In this document: positions 34,562 to 44,262 of the stretch, piece by piece
How positions within the stretch are numbered: the first letter of the stretch is position 1
Layout: each line of letters opens with the position of its first letter
From: Solihabitans fulvus
GTDB taxonomy: Bacteria > Actinomycetota > Actinomycetes > Mycobacteriales > Pseudonocardiaceae
Assembly: GCF_008386585.1 (NCBI RefSeq)
Contig: NZ_VUOB01000054.1
Coordinates: 62,001 to 126,000, forward strand
Length of the DNA stretch: 64,000 nt
Reading direction: 5' to 3'
Program-made: the position numbers and the translations under genes
The notes under the pieces: generated by a model
Databases searched by the model: none
What the model saw: the letters and a program-made list of their open reading frames with translations, nothing else
Told to the model about the DNA's origin: nothing

Positions 34562-35836
34562 TCACGCGGACCGGGTCGGCCGCACCTCGCCGACGGTCGG
34601 GCGGGGCGCGGCCTGCCGGTCGCGGGGCGCGCCACCGGTGGCGAGGAACCGCGCGATCGGCAGCGTGGCCGCGCCGAGCGCCACCGAGTCGGGGCCGAGC
34701 TGGCACAGCTCGATGGAGGTCTGCGCGTAGGGGTGGCGCAGCGCGTGCGCCGAGGCAGCGTCGCGGATCTCGGGCAGCAGGCGCTCGCCGAGCAGCAGAC
34801 CTGCCCAGCCGCCGATGATGATGCGCTCCGGGTTGAACAGGTTGACCAGGTTCGCGATGCCGACACCGAGGTACAGCGCGGTCTCCGCGAGCACCTCCCT
34901 GGCCCGCGTCGCGCGCGCGGTGTCGCGCAGCGAGTCGGCCAGCAGGTCGGCGATGGCGCTCTCCTCGTCGATCGCCGCCGCAGGGCCGTCTCCCGCCGCG
35001 GCCCGGTAGCGTTCGAGCACGCCCTCCGCGCCGATGTACGCCTCGAGGCAGCCGCGTGAGCCGCAGCGGCAGGGGCGACCGCCGACGTGGACGACGGTGT
35101 GGCCCCACTCCCCCGCGCTGCTGCTCGTGCCCCGGTAGGGCGCGCCGTCGGTGATGATGCAGCTGCCGACGCCGGAACCGACCAGCGCGATGACGGCGTT
35201 GCGGGAGCCGCGTCCCGCGCCGAACCACATCTCGGCCTGGCCCATGGTGGTCGCGCCGTTGTCGATGAACAGCGGCAGGTCGGTGCCGGCGCGCAGCAGG
35301 CGCTCGACCGGCACCGCGTCCCAGCCGATGGTCTGGCTGTGCACCAACACTTCCGCGCCCTGCTCGACCACGCCGGGCACGCCGATGCCGACTCCCGCGA
35401 TCGTCGCTGGGTCGACGCCGCTGTCCGCGATGACGCGGCCGATGCCGTCGAGGATGTGCGCCACCACAAGGCCGATGTCGTGCCGGCCCGGCTCGAGCGG
35501 GTGGGTGGCCTTGGCGAGTTCGGTGAGGGCGAGGTCGAACAGCTCGACGCGCACCCAGGTCTCGCCGACGTCGACGCCGATCACGTACGCCTGGGTGGGG
35601 TCGACGCGCAGCAGGATCCGTGGCCTGCCGCCGTCGGAGTCCACCGAACCCGCCTCGACGACGACGCCGTCCTCGATCAGCTCGCCGACCACGTTGCTGA
35701 CCGAGGCCTGGCTCAGTCCGGTGGCGCCGCCCAGTTCCTGCCGGCTGCACGGCCCGGTGAAGTACAGCTGCCGCAGCAGGGTGGATCGGTTGCTCCTGCG
35801 CAGGTCGCGCACGGTCTGACGACCCGGCTCCGGCAC
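34562..35836 (-). CDS. ROK-family transcriptional regulator (XylR/NagC-type)
   Basis: A regulator of 424 residues from GTG 35836 (VPEPGRQTVRDLRRSN), chosen because AGGGG is placed suitably; the frame runs on upstream without support. The N-terminal winged helix (LRQLYFTGPCSRQELGGATG, then LSQASVSNVVGELIEDG) precedes a ROK sugar-kinase-like domain. GVDVGETWVRVELF is the phosphate-loop region, and GHTVVHVGGRPCRCGSRGCL (residues ~263-282) is the zinc-binding CxCGxxGCxE motif. ROK regulators sense a sugar or its phosphate. It is divergent from the beta-glucoside importer operon, and the imperfect inverted repeat at 35931-35953 is the probable operator. Confidence 0.93.
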   Translation of the reverse strand: MPEPGRQTVRDLRRSNRSTLLRQLYFTGPCSRQELGGATGLSQASVSNVVGELIEDGVVVEAGSVDSDGGRPRILLRVDPTQAYVIGVDVGETWVRVELFDLALTELAKATHPLEPGRHDIGLVVAHILDGIGRVIADSGVDPATIAGVGIGVPGVVEQGAEVLVHSQTIGWDAVPVERLLRAGTDLPLFIDNGATTMGQAEMWFGAGRGSRNAVIALVGSGVGSCIITDGAPYRGTSSSAGEWGHTVVHVGGRPCRCGSRGCLEAYIGAEGVLERYRAAAGDGPAAAIDEESAIADLLADSLRDTARATRAREVLAETALYLGVGIANLVNLFNPERIIIGGWAGLLLGERLLPEIRDAASAHALRHPYAQTSIELCQLGPDSVALGAATLPIARFLATGGAPRDRQAAPRPTVGEVRPTRSA

Positions 35837-35930
35837 GTGGTCCACCCCTGTCGCTTCGAACGCCGCCCGGCGCACCCGGCACAGGCATCGCGCTTCTCGC
35901 CTGCGGTGGACTGTGGTTCCACGACAAAAA

Positions 35931-35953
35931 TCATACCTTGAAATAAGGTGTGA
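35931..35953. promoter_or_regulatory. Candidate ROK operator (9-bp inverted repeat)
   Basis: TCATACCTT (35931-35939) and AAGGTGTGA (35945-35953) form an inverted repeat with one mismatch and a 5-base AT-rich spacer. It lies between the divergent ROK gene and the importer operon, 48 bases before the binding-protein start. Confidence 0.6.
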
Positions 35954-36000
35954 CTTGCGGCACCATCCGTCCAGACTCCCCCATCCCCGTTGGAGGCACG

Positions 36001-37329
36001 ATGAGACGGCCACGCTCCAGGGCACCGAGGCTGTGCGTGACGGCCGCGAGCACCGCGCTACTGCTCGCCGGGATGACGGCCTGCGGCGGCCCGGCCGACA
36101 GCACCAGCTCGCCAACGACGCTCACGTACTGGGCCAGCAACCAGGGCACCAGCCTGGACAACGACAAACAGGTGCTCCAACCCGAACTCGACCGCTTCCA
36201 ACAGGAAACCGGGATCAAGGTCAACCTCGAGGTCGTGCCGTGGTCCGACCTGCTCAACCGGATCCTGGCCGCCGCCACCTCCGGCCAGGGCCCCGACGTC
36301 CTCAACATCGGCAACACCTGGTCGGCTTCGCTCCAGGCGACCGGTGCGCTGCTGCCCATGGACGACGCGGTGCTCGACCAGTTCGGCGGCAGGGACCGGT
36401 TCCTCCAGGCCCCGCTCGCCGCCGCAGGCGCGGCCGGCAAGCCGCCGACCGCCGTTCCGCTCTACTCCCTCGGCTACGGCCTCTACTACAACCCGAAGAT
36501 GTTCGCCGCCGCCGGCATCAGCGCGCCGCCGACCACCTGGGACGAACTGGTCGCCGACGGCAGGAAGCTCACCCACGACGGGCAGTGGGGCCTCGCCGTC
36601 GAGGGCGCCAGCACGGCGGAGAACGCGCACCACGCCTTCATCCTCGGCCAGCAGCAGGGCGGTTCCCTCTTCGACGCCAACGGCGCGGCCACCTTCGACT
36701 CCCCGCAGCAGACCGCGGCCGTCAAGCAGTACATCGACCTGATGGCGTCGGACAAGATCGTCAACCCGAGCAACGCCGAGTACGGCAACGGAACCGAGGC
36801 CGTCAAGGACTTCGCCACCCGCAAGGCGGCGATGCTGATGTGGCAGGCCGCGAAGACCTCGCTCACCGCCAACGGCATGGGTTCCGGTGACTACGGCGTC
36901 GCCCCGATCCCGTTCCCCGCCAACGCTCCGACCGGTGGCAAGCACGTCAACTCGATGGTCGCCGGGATCAACCTCGCCATCTTCGGGGGCACCAGGAACA
37001 AGGACGGCGCGCTCAAGTTCGTCAAGTTCATGACGAACAAGACCGAGCAGACGACGCTGAACAAGACCTACGGCTCGCTGCCCCCGGTGAAGGACGCCTA
37101 CGACGACCCCGCGTTCAGCACCCCGGAGATCAAGACCTTCCAGCAGGTGCTGGCGACCACCGCGGCCCCGCTGCCGCAGGTGCCGCAGGAGAGCCAGTTC
37201 GAGACGCTGGTCGGCGCGGCGATGAAGGATCTGTTCGCGGACGCGGCCAGCGGCAGGCCCGTCACCACCGAGTCCGTCAAGGCCAAGCTCACCCAGGCGC
37301 AGCAACAGATGCCGGCCCCCGGCCACTAG
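36001..37329 (+). CDS. Sugar-binding lipoprotein of a CUT1 importer
   Basis: An extracytoplasmic solute-binding protein of 442 residues, ATG at 36001 with GGAGG upstream. A lipoprotein signal covers residues 1-25 with the lipobox around MTACGG, so the mature protein is anchored by Cys. The fold is the type 1 extracellular sugar-binding family (VLQPELDRFQQETGIKVNLE, PTTWDELVADGRKLT and FVKFMTNKTEQTTLNKTYGS). It is the first gene of an operon with two permeases and a GH1 beta-glucosidase, so a beta-linked disaccharide such as cellobiose is the best guess. The ATPase is absent; a shared MsiK-type ATPase is the rule in actinomycetes. Confidence 0.93.
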   Translation: MRRPRSRAPRLCVTAASTALLLAGMTACGGPADSTSSPTTLTYWASNQGTSLDNDKQVLQPELDRFQQETGIKVNLEVVPWSDLLNRILAAATSGQGPDVLNIGNTWSASLQATGALLPMDDAVLDQFGGRDRFLQAPLAAAGAAGKPPTAVPLYSLGYGLYYNPKMFAAAGISAPPTTWDELVADGRKLTHDGQWGLAVEGASTAENAHHAFILGQQQGGSLFDANGAATFDSPQQTAAVKQYIDLMASDKIVNPSNAEYGNGTEAVKDFATRKAAMLMWQAAKTSLTANGMGSGDYGVAPIPFPANAPTGGKHVNSMVAGINLAIFGGTRNKDGALKFVKFMTNKTEQTTLNKTYGSLPPVKDAYDDPAFSTPEIKTFQQVLATTAAPLPQVPQESQFETLVGAAMKDLFADAASGRPVTTESVKAKLTQAQQQMPAPGH

Positions 37330-37412
37330 GCCGTGTCTCGGTGCATGGCCCTGAGACGCTTTTCGGCCCGGCCGCGTCGCCGCCACGAGACCAACGGAAC
37401 CGAGAGGACGCC

Positions 37413-38405
37413 ATGGTCGCCGTCGGGCACCGACCCGAGCACCGGCACGCCGCCGCGCCGCCCGCACCGCGCCGCCCCCGTGGCGGCCGGCTGCTGGCGG
37501 GCCTGCGGCGCAACCGCCTCGCCTATCTCCTGCTGCTGCCGGCGCTCGCGCTGGAGTTGCTGATCCACCTGGTGCCGATGGTGACGGGCATCGCTGTCAG
37601 CTTCACGCAGCTCACCCAGTTCTTCATCCGCCGCTGGTCCCAGGCCCCCGACGCCGGGTTCGACAACTACCGGGTCGCGCTGGACGTCAACGCCCCCGCC
37701 GGCAGGGCGTTGCTGCACTCGTTCTGGGTGACCTGCCAGTTCACCGTGCTGGCCGTCGGGCTGTCCTGGCTGCTCGGAGTGTCCGCGGCGATCCTGATGC
37801 AGGACAGCTTCCGGGGCAGGGGGCTGCTGCGGACGCTGTTCCTGGTCCCCTACGCGCTGCCCGTCTACACGGCGGTCATCGCGTGGAGCTTCATGTTCCA
37901 GCGGGACAACGGCCTGGTGAACCACGTCCTCGTGGACCAGCTACACCTGACGACCGACCGGCCGTTCTGGCTGTTGGGCGGCAACAGCTTCGCCGCGCTG
38001 CTGACCGTGGTGGTGTGGCGCTCCTGGCCGTTCGCCTTCCTGGCGCTGATGGCCGGGCTCCAGAACATCCCCGGCGAGCTGTACGAGGCGGCGGCGCTGG
38101 ACGGCGCCGGGGTCTGGCAGCAGATCCGCCGGATCACCATGCCCTCGCTGCGGCCGGTCAACCAGGTGTTGGTCCTGGTGCTGTTCCTGTGGACCTTCAA
38201 CGACTTCAACACGCCGTACGTGCTGTTCGGCTCCTCGGCCCCGCCGGACGCCGACCTGATCTCGATCCACATCTACCAGAGTTCGTTCGTCACCTGGAAC
38301 TTCGGCGTCGGCTCGGCGATGTCGGTGCTGCTGCTGGCGTTCCTGCTGCTGGTCACCGCGGGCTACCTGGTCCTCACCTCGCGACGAAGGACGGCCCATG
38401 ACTGA
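37413..38405 (+). CDS. Sugar ABC permease, MalF/LacF type
   Basis: A membrane subunit of 330 residues. ATG 37413 (MVAVGHRPEHR) has GAGAGGAC upstream; an earlier ATG at 37341 lacks one. A basic 40-residue N-terminal tail precedes six helices. The EAA loop ELYEAAALDGAGVWQQIRRI (residues ~227-246), which contacts the ATPase, is intact. It overlaps the next permease gene by 8 bases (ATGACTGA). Part of the ROK-controlled importer. Confidence 0.93.
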   Translation: MVAVGHRPEHRHAAAPPAPRRPRGGRLLAGLRRNRLAYLLLLPALALELLIHLVPMVTGIAVSFTQLTQFFIRRWSQAPDAGFDNYRVALDVNAPAGRALLHSFWVTCQFTVLAVGLSWLLGVSAAILMQDSFRGRGLLRTLFLVPYALPVYTAVIAWSFMFQRDNGLVNHVLVDQLHLTTDRPFWLLGGNSFAALLTVVVWRSWPFAFLALMAGLQNIPGELYEAAALDGAGVWQQIRRITMPSLRPVNQVLVLVLFLWTFNDFNTPYVLFGSSAPPDADLISIHIYQSSFVTWNFGVGSAMSVLLLAFLLLVTAGYLVLTSRRRTAHD

Positions 38406-39255
38406 CCGGCGCACCGCCGCGTCCTCCCGTTCGTTCCGGTGGACCCGCCGGATCGGCCTCACCCTGCTGACGCTGTTCACCGTGACACCGCTGTACGTCA
38501 TGGTGACCTCGTCGGTGAAGCCGTTGCAGGACGTGCAGAGCGCGTTCCGCTGGCTGCCGTCCCGGCTCACCCTGCGGCCCTACCTCGACATCTGGCGGAC
38601 GGTGCCGTTGGCCAGGTACTTCGTCAACAGCGCGGTCGTCTCGGTCAGCGCCACCGTGCTGTCGGTGCTGGTGGCGGTCTTCGCCGCGTACGCGATCAGC
38701 CGCTACCGGTTCCCCGGCCGCAGGCTGTTCTCGGTGACCGTGCTGTCCACCCAGATGTTTCCCGGCATCCTGTTCCTGCTCCCGCTGTTCCTCATCTTCG
38801 TCAGCATCGGCAACAGCACGGGCGTGATCCTCACCGGCAGTCGGCTCGGGCTGATCCTGACCTACCTGACCTTCTCGCTGCCGTTCTCCATCTGGATGCT
38901 GGTCGGCTACTTCGACGGCATCCCGCGCGACCTTGACGAGGCCGCGAAGGTCGACGGCGCCGGCCCGCTCGGCGCGCTGTTCCGGGTGGTCATTCCCGCC
39001 GCGGTGCCCGGCATCGTGGCCGTCGCGGTGTACGCGTTCATGACCGCGTGGGGCGAGGTCCTGTTCGCCTCCGTGCTGACCACCAACGACACCCGCACGC
39101 TGGCCGTCGGCCTGCGCGGCTACGCGGCCCAGGTCGACGTGTTCTGGAACCAGGTGATGGCCGCCTCGCTGGTGGTCAGCGTCCCGGTGGTGGCCGGTTT
39201 CCTGCTGCTGCAACGCCACCTGGTCGCCGGCCTGACCGCCGGCGCGACCAAGTGA
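38398..39255 (+). CDS. Sugar ABC permease, MalG/LacG type
   Basis: The second membrane subunit, 285 residues, six helices. The EAA loop DLDEAAKVDGAGPLGALFRV lies near residues 180-199, and the terminal LLLQRHLVAGLTAGATK ending is typical of MalG-like permeases. Coupled to the upstream permease by an 8-base overlap and followed after 53 bases by the beta-glucosidase gene. Confidence 0.93.
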   Translation: MTDRRTAASSRSFRWTRRIGLTLLTLFTVTPLYVMVTSSVKPLQDVQSAFRWLPSRLTLRPYLDIWRTVPLARYFVNSAVVSVSATVLSVLVAVFAAYAISRYRFPGRRLFSVTVLSTQMFPGILFLLPLFLIFVSIGNSTGVILTGSRLGLILTYLTFSLPFSIWMLVGYFDGIPRDLDEAAKVDGAGPLGALFRVVIPAAVPGIVAVAVYAFMTAWGEVLFASVLTTNDTRTLAVGLRGYAAQVDVFWNQVMAASLVVSVPVVAGFLLLQRHLVAGLTAGATK

Positions 39256-39308
39256 ACCCCCTGTCCGACAACGACATCCGCCCACCGCACCAGGAGGACT
39301 CGCTACAT

Positions 39309-40655
<1,347 letters not shown>

Positions 40656-40691
40656 CCAGTCGCGACGGGCGTGCTCCCGGGTTCGGAGCGG

Positions 40692-40755
40692 TCGGTCCGG
40701 CGGGCGGCTCGGCGGGCGGCTCGGCGGTCGGCTCGGCGGTCGGCTCGGCGGTCGG
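40692..40755. repeat. 12-bp tandem repeat between the two glycosidase operons
   Basis: Four close copies of a 12-base unit (GCGGCTCGGCGG twice at 40704-40727, TCGGCTCGGCGG twice at 40728-40751) follow a related unit at 40692 and abut the stop of the GH13 gene. The repeat lies between convergent stops. It has no obvious hairpin and looks like a minisatellite. Confidence 0.85.
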
Positions 40756-42405
40756 TCAGCGGACGCGGAGCCAGGCGGCGGTGTCGGGCGGCAGCCGGTC
40801 GCCGGCGAGCGGGGCGCTGGCCAGCAGCACGCTTTCGTTGGCGGGCAACGGGATCGGTGCTGGCGAGAGGTTGACGACGCAGCGCAGGCCGGGCGGCCGG
40901 TCGAAGGCCAGTACGCCGTCGGCCGCGCTCGCCGACCACCGCAACTCGCCGTCGCCGTCGCCGAGGCCCGGTTCGGCGCGGCGCAGGCGCAGCGCGGCGC
41001 GGTAGAGGGCGAGCATGGACGTGGGATCGGCCGCCTGGGCGGACGTGGTGTTGGCGTGCCAGTCCGCGGGCTGCGGCAGCCACGGCGGCGCGGTCGCGTC
41101 GGCCGGGCTGAACTCGAACGGCGGCTCGGCGCCGCCCCACGGCACCGGCACCCGGCAGCCGTCCCGCCCTCGGTCGGTGTGCCCCGACCGCACCCACACG
41201 GGGTCCTGGCGCAGCTCGTCCGGCAGGTCCTCGACCTCCCACAGGCCGAGTTCCTCGCCCTGGTACACGTAGGCGCCGCCGGGCAGCGCCATCGTCAGCA
41301 GCAGCGCGGCCCTGGCGCGCCGGGTGCCCAGCGGCCGGTCGGTCGGCGCGCCGTGCTGCCGGTTGCCGAAGTCGAAGGACGTGTCGGCCCGCCCGTAGCG
41401 GGTGACGTGCCGGGTCACGTCGTGGTTGGACAGCACCCAGGTCGGGGCGGCCCCGACCGGCGCGTGCGCGGCCAGCGTCGCGTCGATGACGCCGCGCAGC
41501 GCGGCCGAGTCCCAGGCGCAGCACAGGAAGTCGAAATTGAACGCCGAGTGCAGCTCGTCCGGCCGGAGGTAGCGGGCGAAGCGTTCGCTGTCGGGCAGCC
41601 ACAGCTCGCCGACGAGGACCCGCCGGCCGCCGTAGCCGTCGGCGATCCGCCGCCAGGACCGGTAGATCTCGTGCACGCCGTCCTGGTCGGAGTACGGCAG
41701 CGGCCCGCCCTCGGCGGCCACCTCGGGCAGCCCGTCGGCCTTGACCAGCCCGTCGGCCACGTCGATACGGAAGCCGTCCACGTCGCGGTCGAGCCAGAAC
41801 CGCAGGATGTCCTCGAACTCGGCGCGCACGGCCGGGTTGGTCCAGTTGAGGTCCGGCTGCTGCGGGCTGTACAGGTGCAGGTACCACTCCCCCGGCGTGC
41901 CGTCCCGCTCGGTCACCCTGGTCCAGGCCGGCCCGCCGAACCGGGACTGCCAGCCGTTGGGCGGCAGCTCGCCGCCCGGCCCTCGACCCGGCCGGAACCA
42001 GAACAGCTCGCGGGCTGCGCAGCCGGGGCCGCCGGCCAGCGCGTCCACGAACCAGGTGTGCTCGGTCGAACTGTGGTTCGGCACGAGGTCGATGACGACC
42101 CGGATACCGGCCGCGTGCGCCTCCTCGACGAACTTCTCGGCCTCCGCCAGGGTGCCGAAGGTCGGCTCGATGTCCCGGTGGTCGGCGACGTCGTAGCCCG
42201 CGTCGGCCATCGGCGACGGATACCAGGGGTTGAGCCAGATCGCGTCGACACCCAGTTCGGCCAGGTGCGGCAGGCGTTGGCGCAGCCCGGCCAGGTCGCC
42301 GACGCCGTCGCCGTTGCCGTCGGCGAAGCTGCGCAGGTACACCTGGTAGATCACGGCGTCGCGCCACCACTGTGCTGGCGGGCTCGTCCGGCTGTTGTCG
42401 GCCAC
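40756..42405 (-). CDS. GH13 alpha-glucosidase
   Basis: An alpha-amylase-family enzyme of 549 residues from GTG 42405 (VADNSRTSPPAQWWRD), with GAGAGGAC upstream. Conserved regions in order are DLVPNHSSTEHTWF (region I, ~residue 103), GFRIDVADGLVKAD (II, nucleophile Asp), VLVGELWLPD (III, acid/base Glu) and WVLSNHDVTRHVTRYG (IV). The order and the QVYLRSFADGNGDGVGDLAG opening mark the oligo-1,6-/alpha-glucosidase subfamily. It is the last gene of the reverse-strand importer operon, 46 bases after the MalG-type permease, so it probably splits imported maltose, isomaltose or trehalose-like sugars in the cytoplasm. Confidence 0.96.
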   Translation of the reverse strand: MADNSRTSPPAQWWRDAVIYQVYLRSFADGNGDGVGDLAGLRQRLPHLAELGVDAIWLNPWYPSPMADAGYDVADHRDIEPTFGTLAEAEKFVEEAHAAGIRVVIDLVPNHSSTEHTWFVDALAGGPGCAARELFWFRPGRGPGGELPPNGWQSRFGGPAWTRVTERDGTPGEWYLHLYSPQQPDLNWTNPAVRAEFEDILRFWLDRDVDGFRIDVADGLVKADGLPEVAAEGGPLPYSDQDGVHEIYRSWRRIADGYGGRRVLVGELWLPDSERFARYLRPDELHSAFNFDFLCCAWDSAALRGVIDATLAAHAPVGAAPTWVLSNHDVTRHVTRYGRADTSFDFGNRQHGAPTDRPLGTRRARAALLLTMALPGGAYVYQGEELGLWEVEDLPDELRQDPVWVRSGHTDRGRDGCRVPVPWGGAEPPFEFSPADATAPPWLPQPADWHANTTSAQAADPTSMLALYRAALRLRRAEPGLGDGDGELRWSASAADGVLAFDRPPGLRCVVNLSPAPIPLPANESVLLASAPLAGDRLPPDTAAWLRVR

Positions 42406-42451
42406 GGAGGCGTCCTCTCGGAAGTGGTGCGGGTGCCGCGATGTCGTCCGG

Positions 42452-43375
42452 TCAGCCCTTGACCCCGCCCGTGGTGAGCCCGGCGAGGATCTGCCGCTGG
42501 AAGACCAGGAACACCCCCACCATGGGCACGCTGGCCAGCACCAGGCCGGCGAGCAGCAGGTTGATCGGCGTGTCCGGCGCGAACCGTTGCAGCGCAACGC
42601 TCAGCGTCTGGCGGGCCGGATCGGGGAAGACCAGCAGCGGCCAGATGAAGTCCTTCCACGCGGCGACGACCGCGAAGATGGACACCACCGCGAGGATCGG
42701 CCGGGACAGCGGCAGCACGATGCTCCACATCGTCCTGACCGGCCCGGCCCCGTCGATCCTGGCGGCCTCAAGCAGGTCGGCCGGCAGCTGGTCGAAGAAC
42801 CGCTTGAGCAGATAGATGTTGAACGCGTTGGCCGCGGCGGGGAACCAGATCGCGCTCGGCGTGTTGACGAGGTTGACGTGCACGAGCGGCACGTCGGTGA
42901 TCGTCAGGTAGGTCGGCACCAGCACCGCGGCCGCCGGCAGCATCAGGGTGACCGCCATCAGGCCGAGGATCACGTTGCCCAGCTTGGGCCGCAGCGCCGA
43001 CAGCGCGTACGCCGCCGGCACCTGCACGGCGAGTTGCACCGCCCACGCGCCGACCGCGACGACCAGGGTGTTGAGGAAGTACTTGGCCAGGTCCATGTAC
43101 TGCCACGCGGTGCCGTAGGTGTCCGGGTGCCAGGTGCTCGGCAGCACCGACGGCGGCACCGTGGCCAGCTCCTGCGGGGACTTCATCGCGCCGACCGCCA
43201 CCCAGGCCAGCGGCAGGACGAACGCGACGGTGAAGGCGAGCAGGGCGAGGGCGAGGATCACCGGGTAGGCGATCCTGCCCCGCCTGCTGCGCCACTGCGC
43301 GGCTGAGACGAGCGTGCGGCCCGGCCGCTCGGGTCGCCCCGACCGCGCCGTGGCGCGCCGTGCGCTGGTGGTCAT
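42452..43375 (-). CDS. Sugar ABC permease, MalG type (alpha-glucoside importer)
   Basis: A membrane subunit of 307 residues; the ATG at 43375 overlaps the upstream permease stop by 4 bases. A ~35-residue basic tail is followed by six helices. The EAA loop DLLEAARIDGAGPVRTMWSI lies near residues 200-219, and the protein ends QRQILAGLTTGGVKG. Longer readings run antisense to nothing real but into the upstream gene in another frame. Part of the LacI-controlled operon. Confidence 0.93.
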   Translation of the reverse strand: MTTSARRATARSGRPERPGRTLVSAAQWRSRRGRIAYPVILALALLAFTVAFVLPLAWVAVGAMKSPQELATVPPSVLPSTWHPDTYGTAWQYMDLAKYFLNTLVVAVGAWAVQLAVQVPAAYALSALRPKLGNVILGLMAVTLMLPAAAVLVPTYLTITDVPLVHVNLVNTPSAIWFPAAANAFNIYLLKRFFDQLPADLLEAARIDGAGPVRTMWSIVLPLSRPILAVVSIFAVVAAWKDFIWPLLVFPDPARQTLSVALQRFAPDTPINLLLAGLVLASVPMVGVFLVFQRQILAGLTTGGVKG

Positions 43376-44262
43376 CCTGATCTCCTGGTCAGCCGAAAGT
43401 AGACGGCGGAGAAGATGCCGAGCACGAGGAACAGCAACAGGCTCAGCGCGCTCGCGGTGCCGAAGTCGTTGTAGACGAAGGCGTAGCGGTACAGCAGCAG
43501 CAACACGGTCACCGTCGAGTCCTGCGGGCCGCCGCCGGTCATCACGTACGGCTCGGTGAACACCTGCATCGTCGCGACGACCTGGAGCAGCAGCAGGATC
43601 ATCAGGACGAACCTGGTGTGCGGGATGGTGACGTGCCGCAGCCGCTGCCACACCCCGGCGCCGTCCAGCTCGGCCGCCTCGTACAGGTCGGGCGGAACGG
43701 TTTGCAGCGCGGCCAGGTAGATCAGCGTGGCTGTGCCCATGTTCGCCCAGGTGGCCACGAGCACCAGCGACAGCATCGAGGTGCTCGTCGAGTCCAGCCA
43801 GCTCAGTCCCGGCAGCCCGACCAGGTGCAGCAGCGTGTTGAACAGGCCGGGACCCGGGTTGTAGAACCACTTCCACAGCAGCGCCACCACGACCGGCGGC
43901 AGCATCACGGGCAGGTAGACGACCAGCCGGAAGTACGCCGTCGCGTGCCGCAACTCGTTGAGCACCACCGCGACCAGGAACGGCACGGCGAAGCCGAGCA
44001 CCAGGGCGAGCCCGGTGAACAGCAGGGTGTTGCGCCACGCCACCCCGAACAGCGGGTCGGCGAACAGGCGGCGGAAGTTGTCCAGCCCGACCCAGGTCGG
44101 CGAGTTGACGAAGTCGACCTGTTGGAAGCTCAGCAGCACGCCACGCACGATCGGGTACCAGGAGAACGTCGCGAAACACACCAGCGCGGCGCAGAGGAAC
44201 CCGTACGCGGTCAGGTTCTCGGCGAGTCTCCTGCGCATCCTGGCCGCGGTGAACGAGGTCAC
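43372..44262 (-). CDS. Sugar ABC permease, MalF type (alpha-glucoside importer)
   Basis: A membrane subunit of 296 residues from GTG 44262 (VTSFTAARMRRRLAEN), which overlaps the binding-protein stop by 4 bases; the frame also runs on upstream but inside that gene. Six helices; the EAA loop DLYEAAELDGAGVWQRLRHV lies near residues 192-211. Together with the MalG-type subunit it forms the importer pore. The ATPase is not encoded here. Confidence 0.93.
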   Translation of the reverse strand: MTSFTAARMRRRLAENLTAYGFLCAALVCFATFSWYPIVRGVLLSFQQVDFVNSPTWVGLDNFRRLFADPLFGVAWRNTLLFTGLALVLGFAVPFLVAVVLNELRHATAYFRLVVYLPVMLPPVVVALLWKWFYNPGPGLFNTLLHLVGLPGLSWLDSTSTSMLSLVLVATWANMGTATLIYLAALQTVPPDLYEAAELDGAGVWQRLRHVTIPHTRFVLMILLLLQVVATMQVFTEPYVMTGGGPQDSTVTVLLLLYRYAFVYNDFGTASALSLLLFLVLGIFSAVYFRLTRRSG

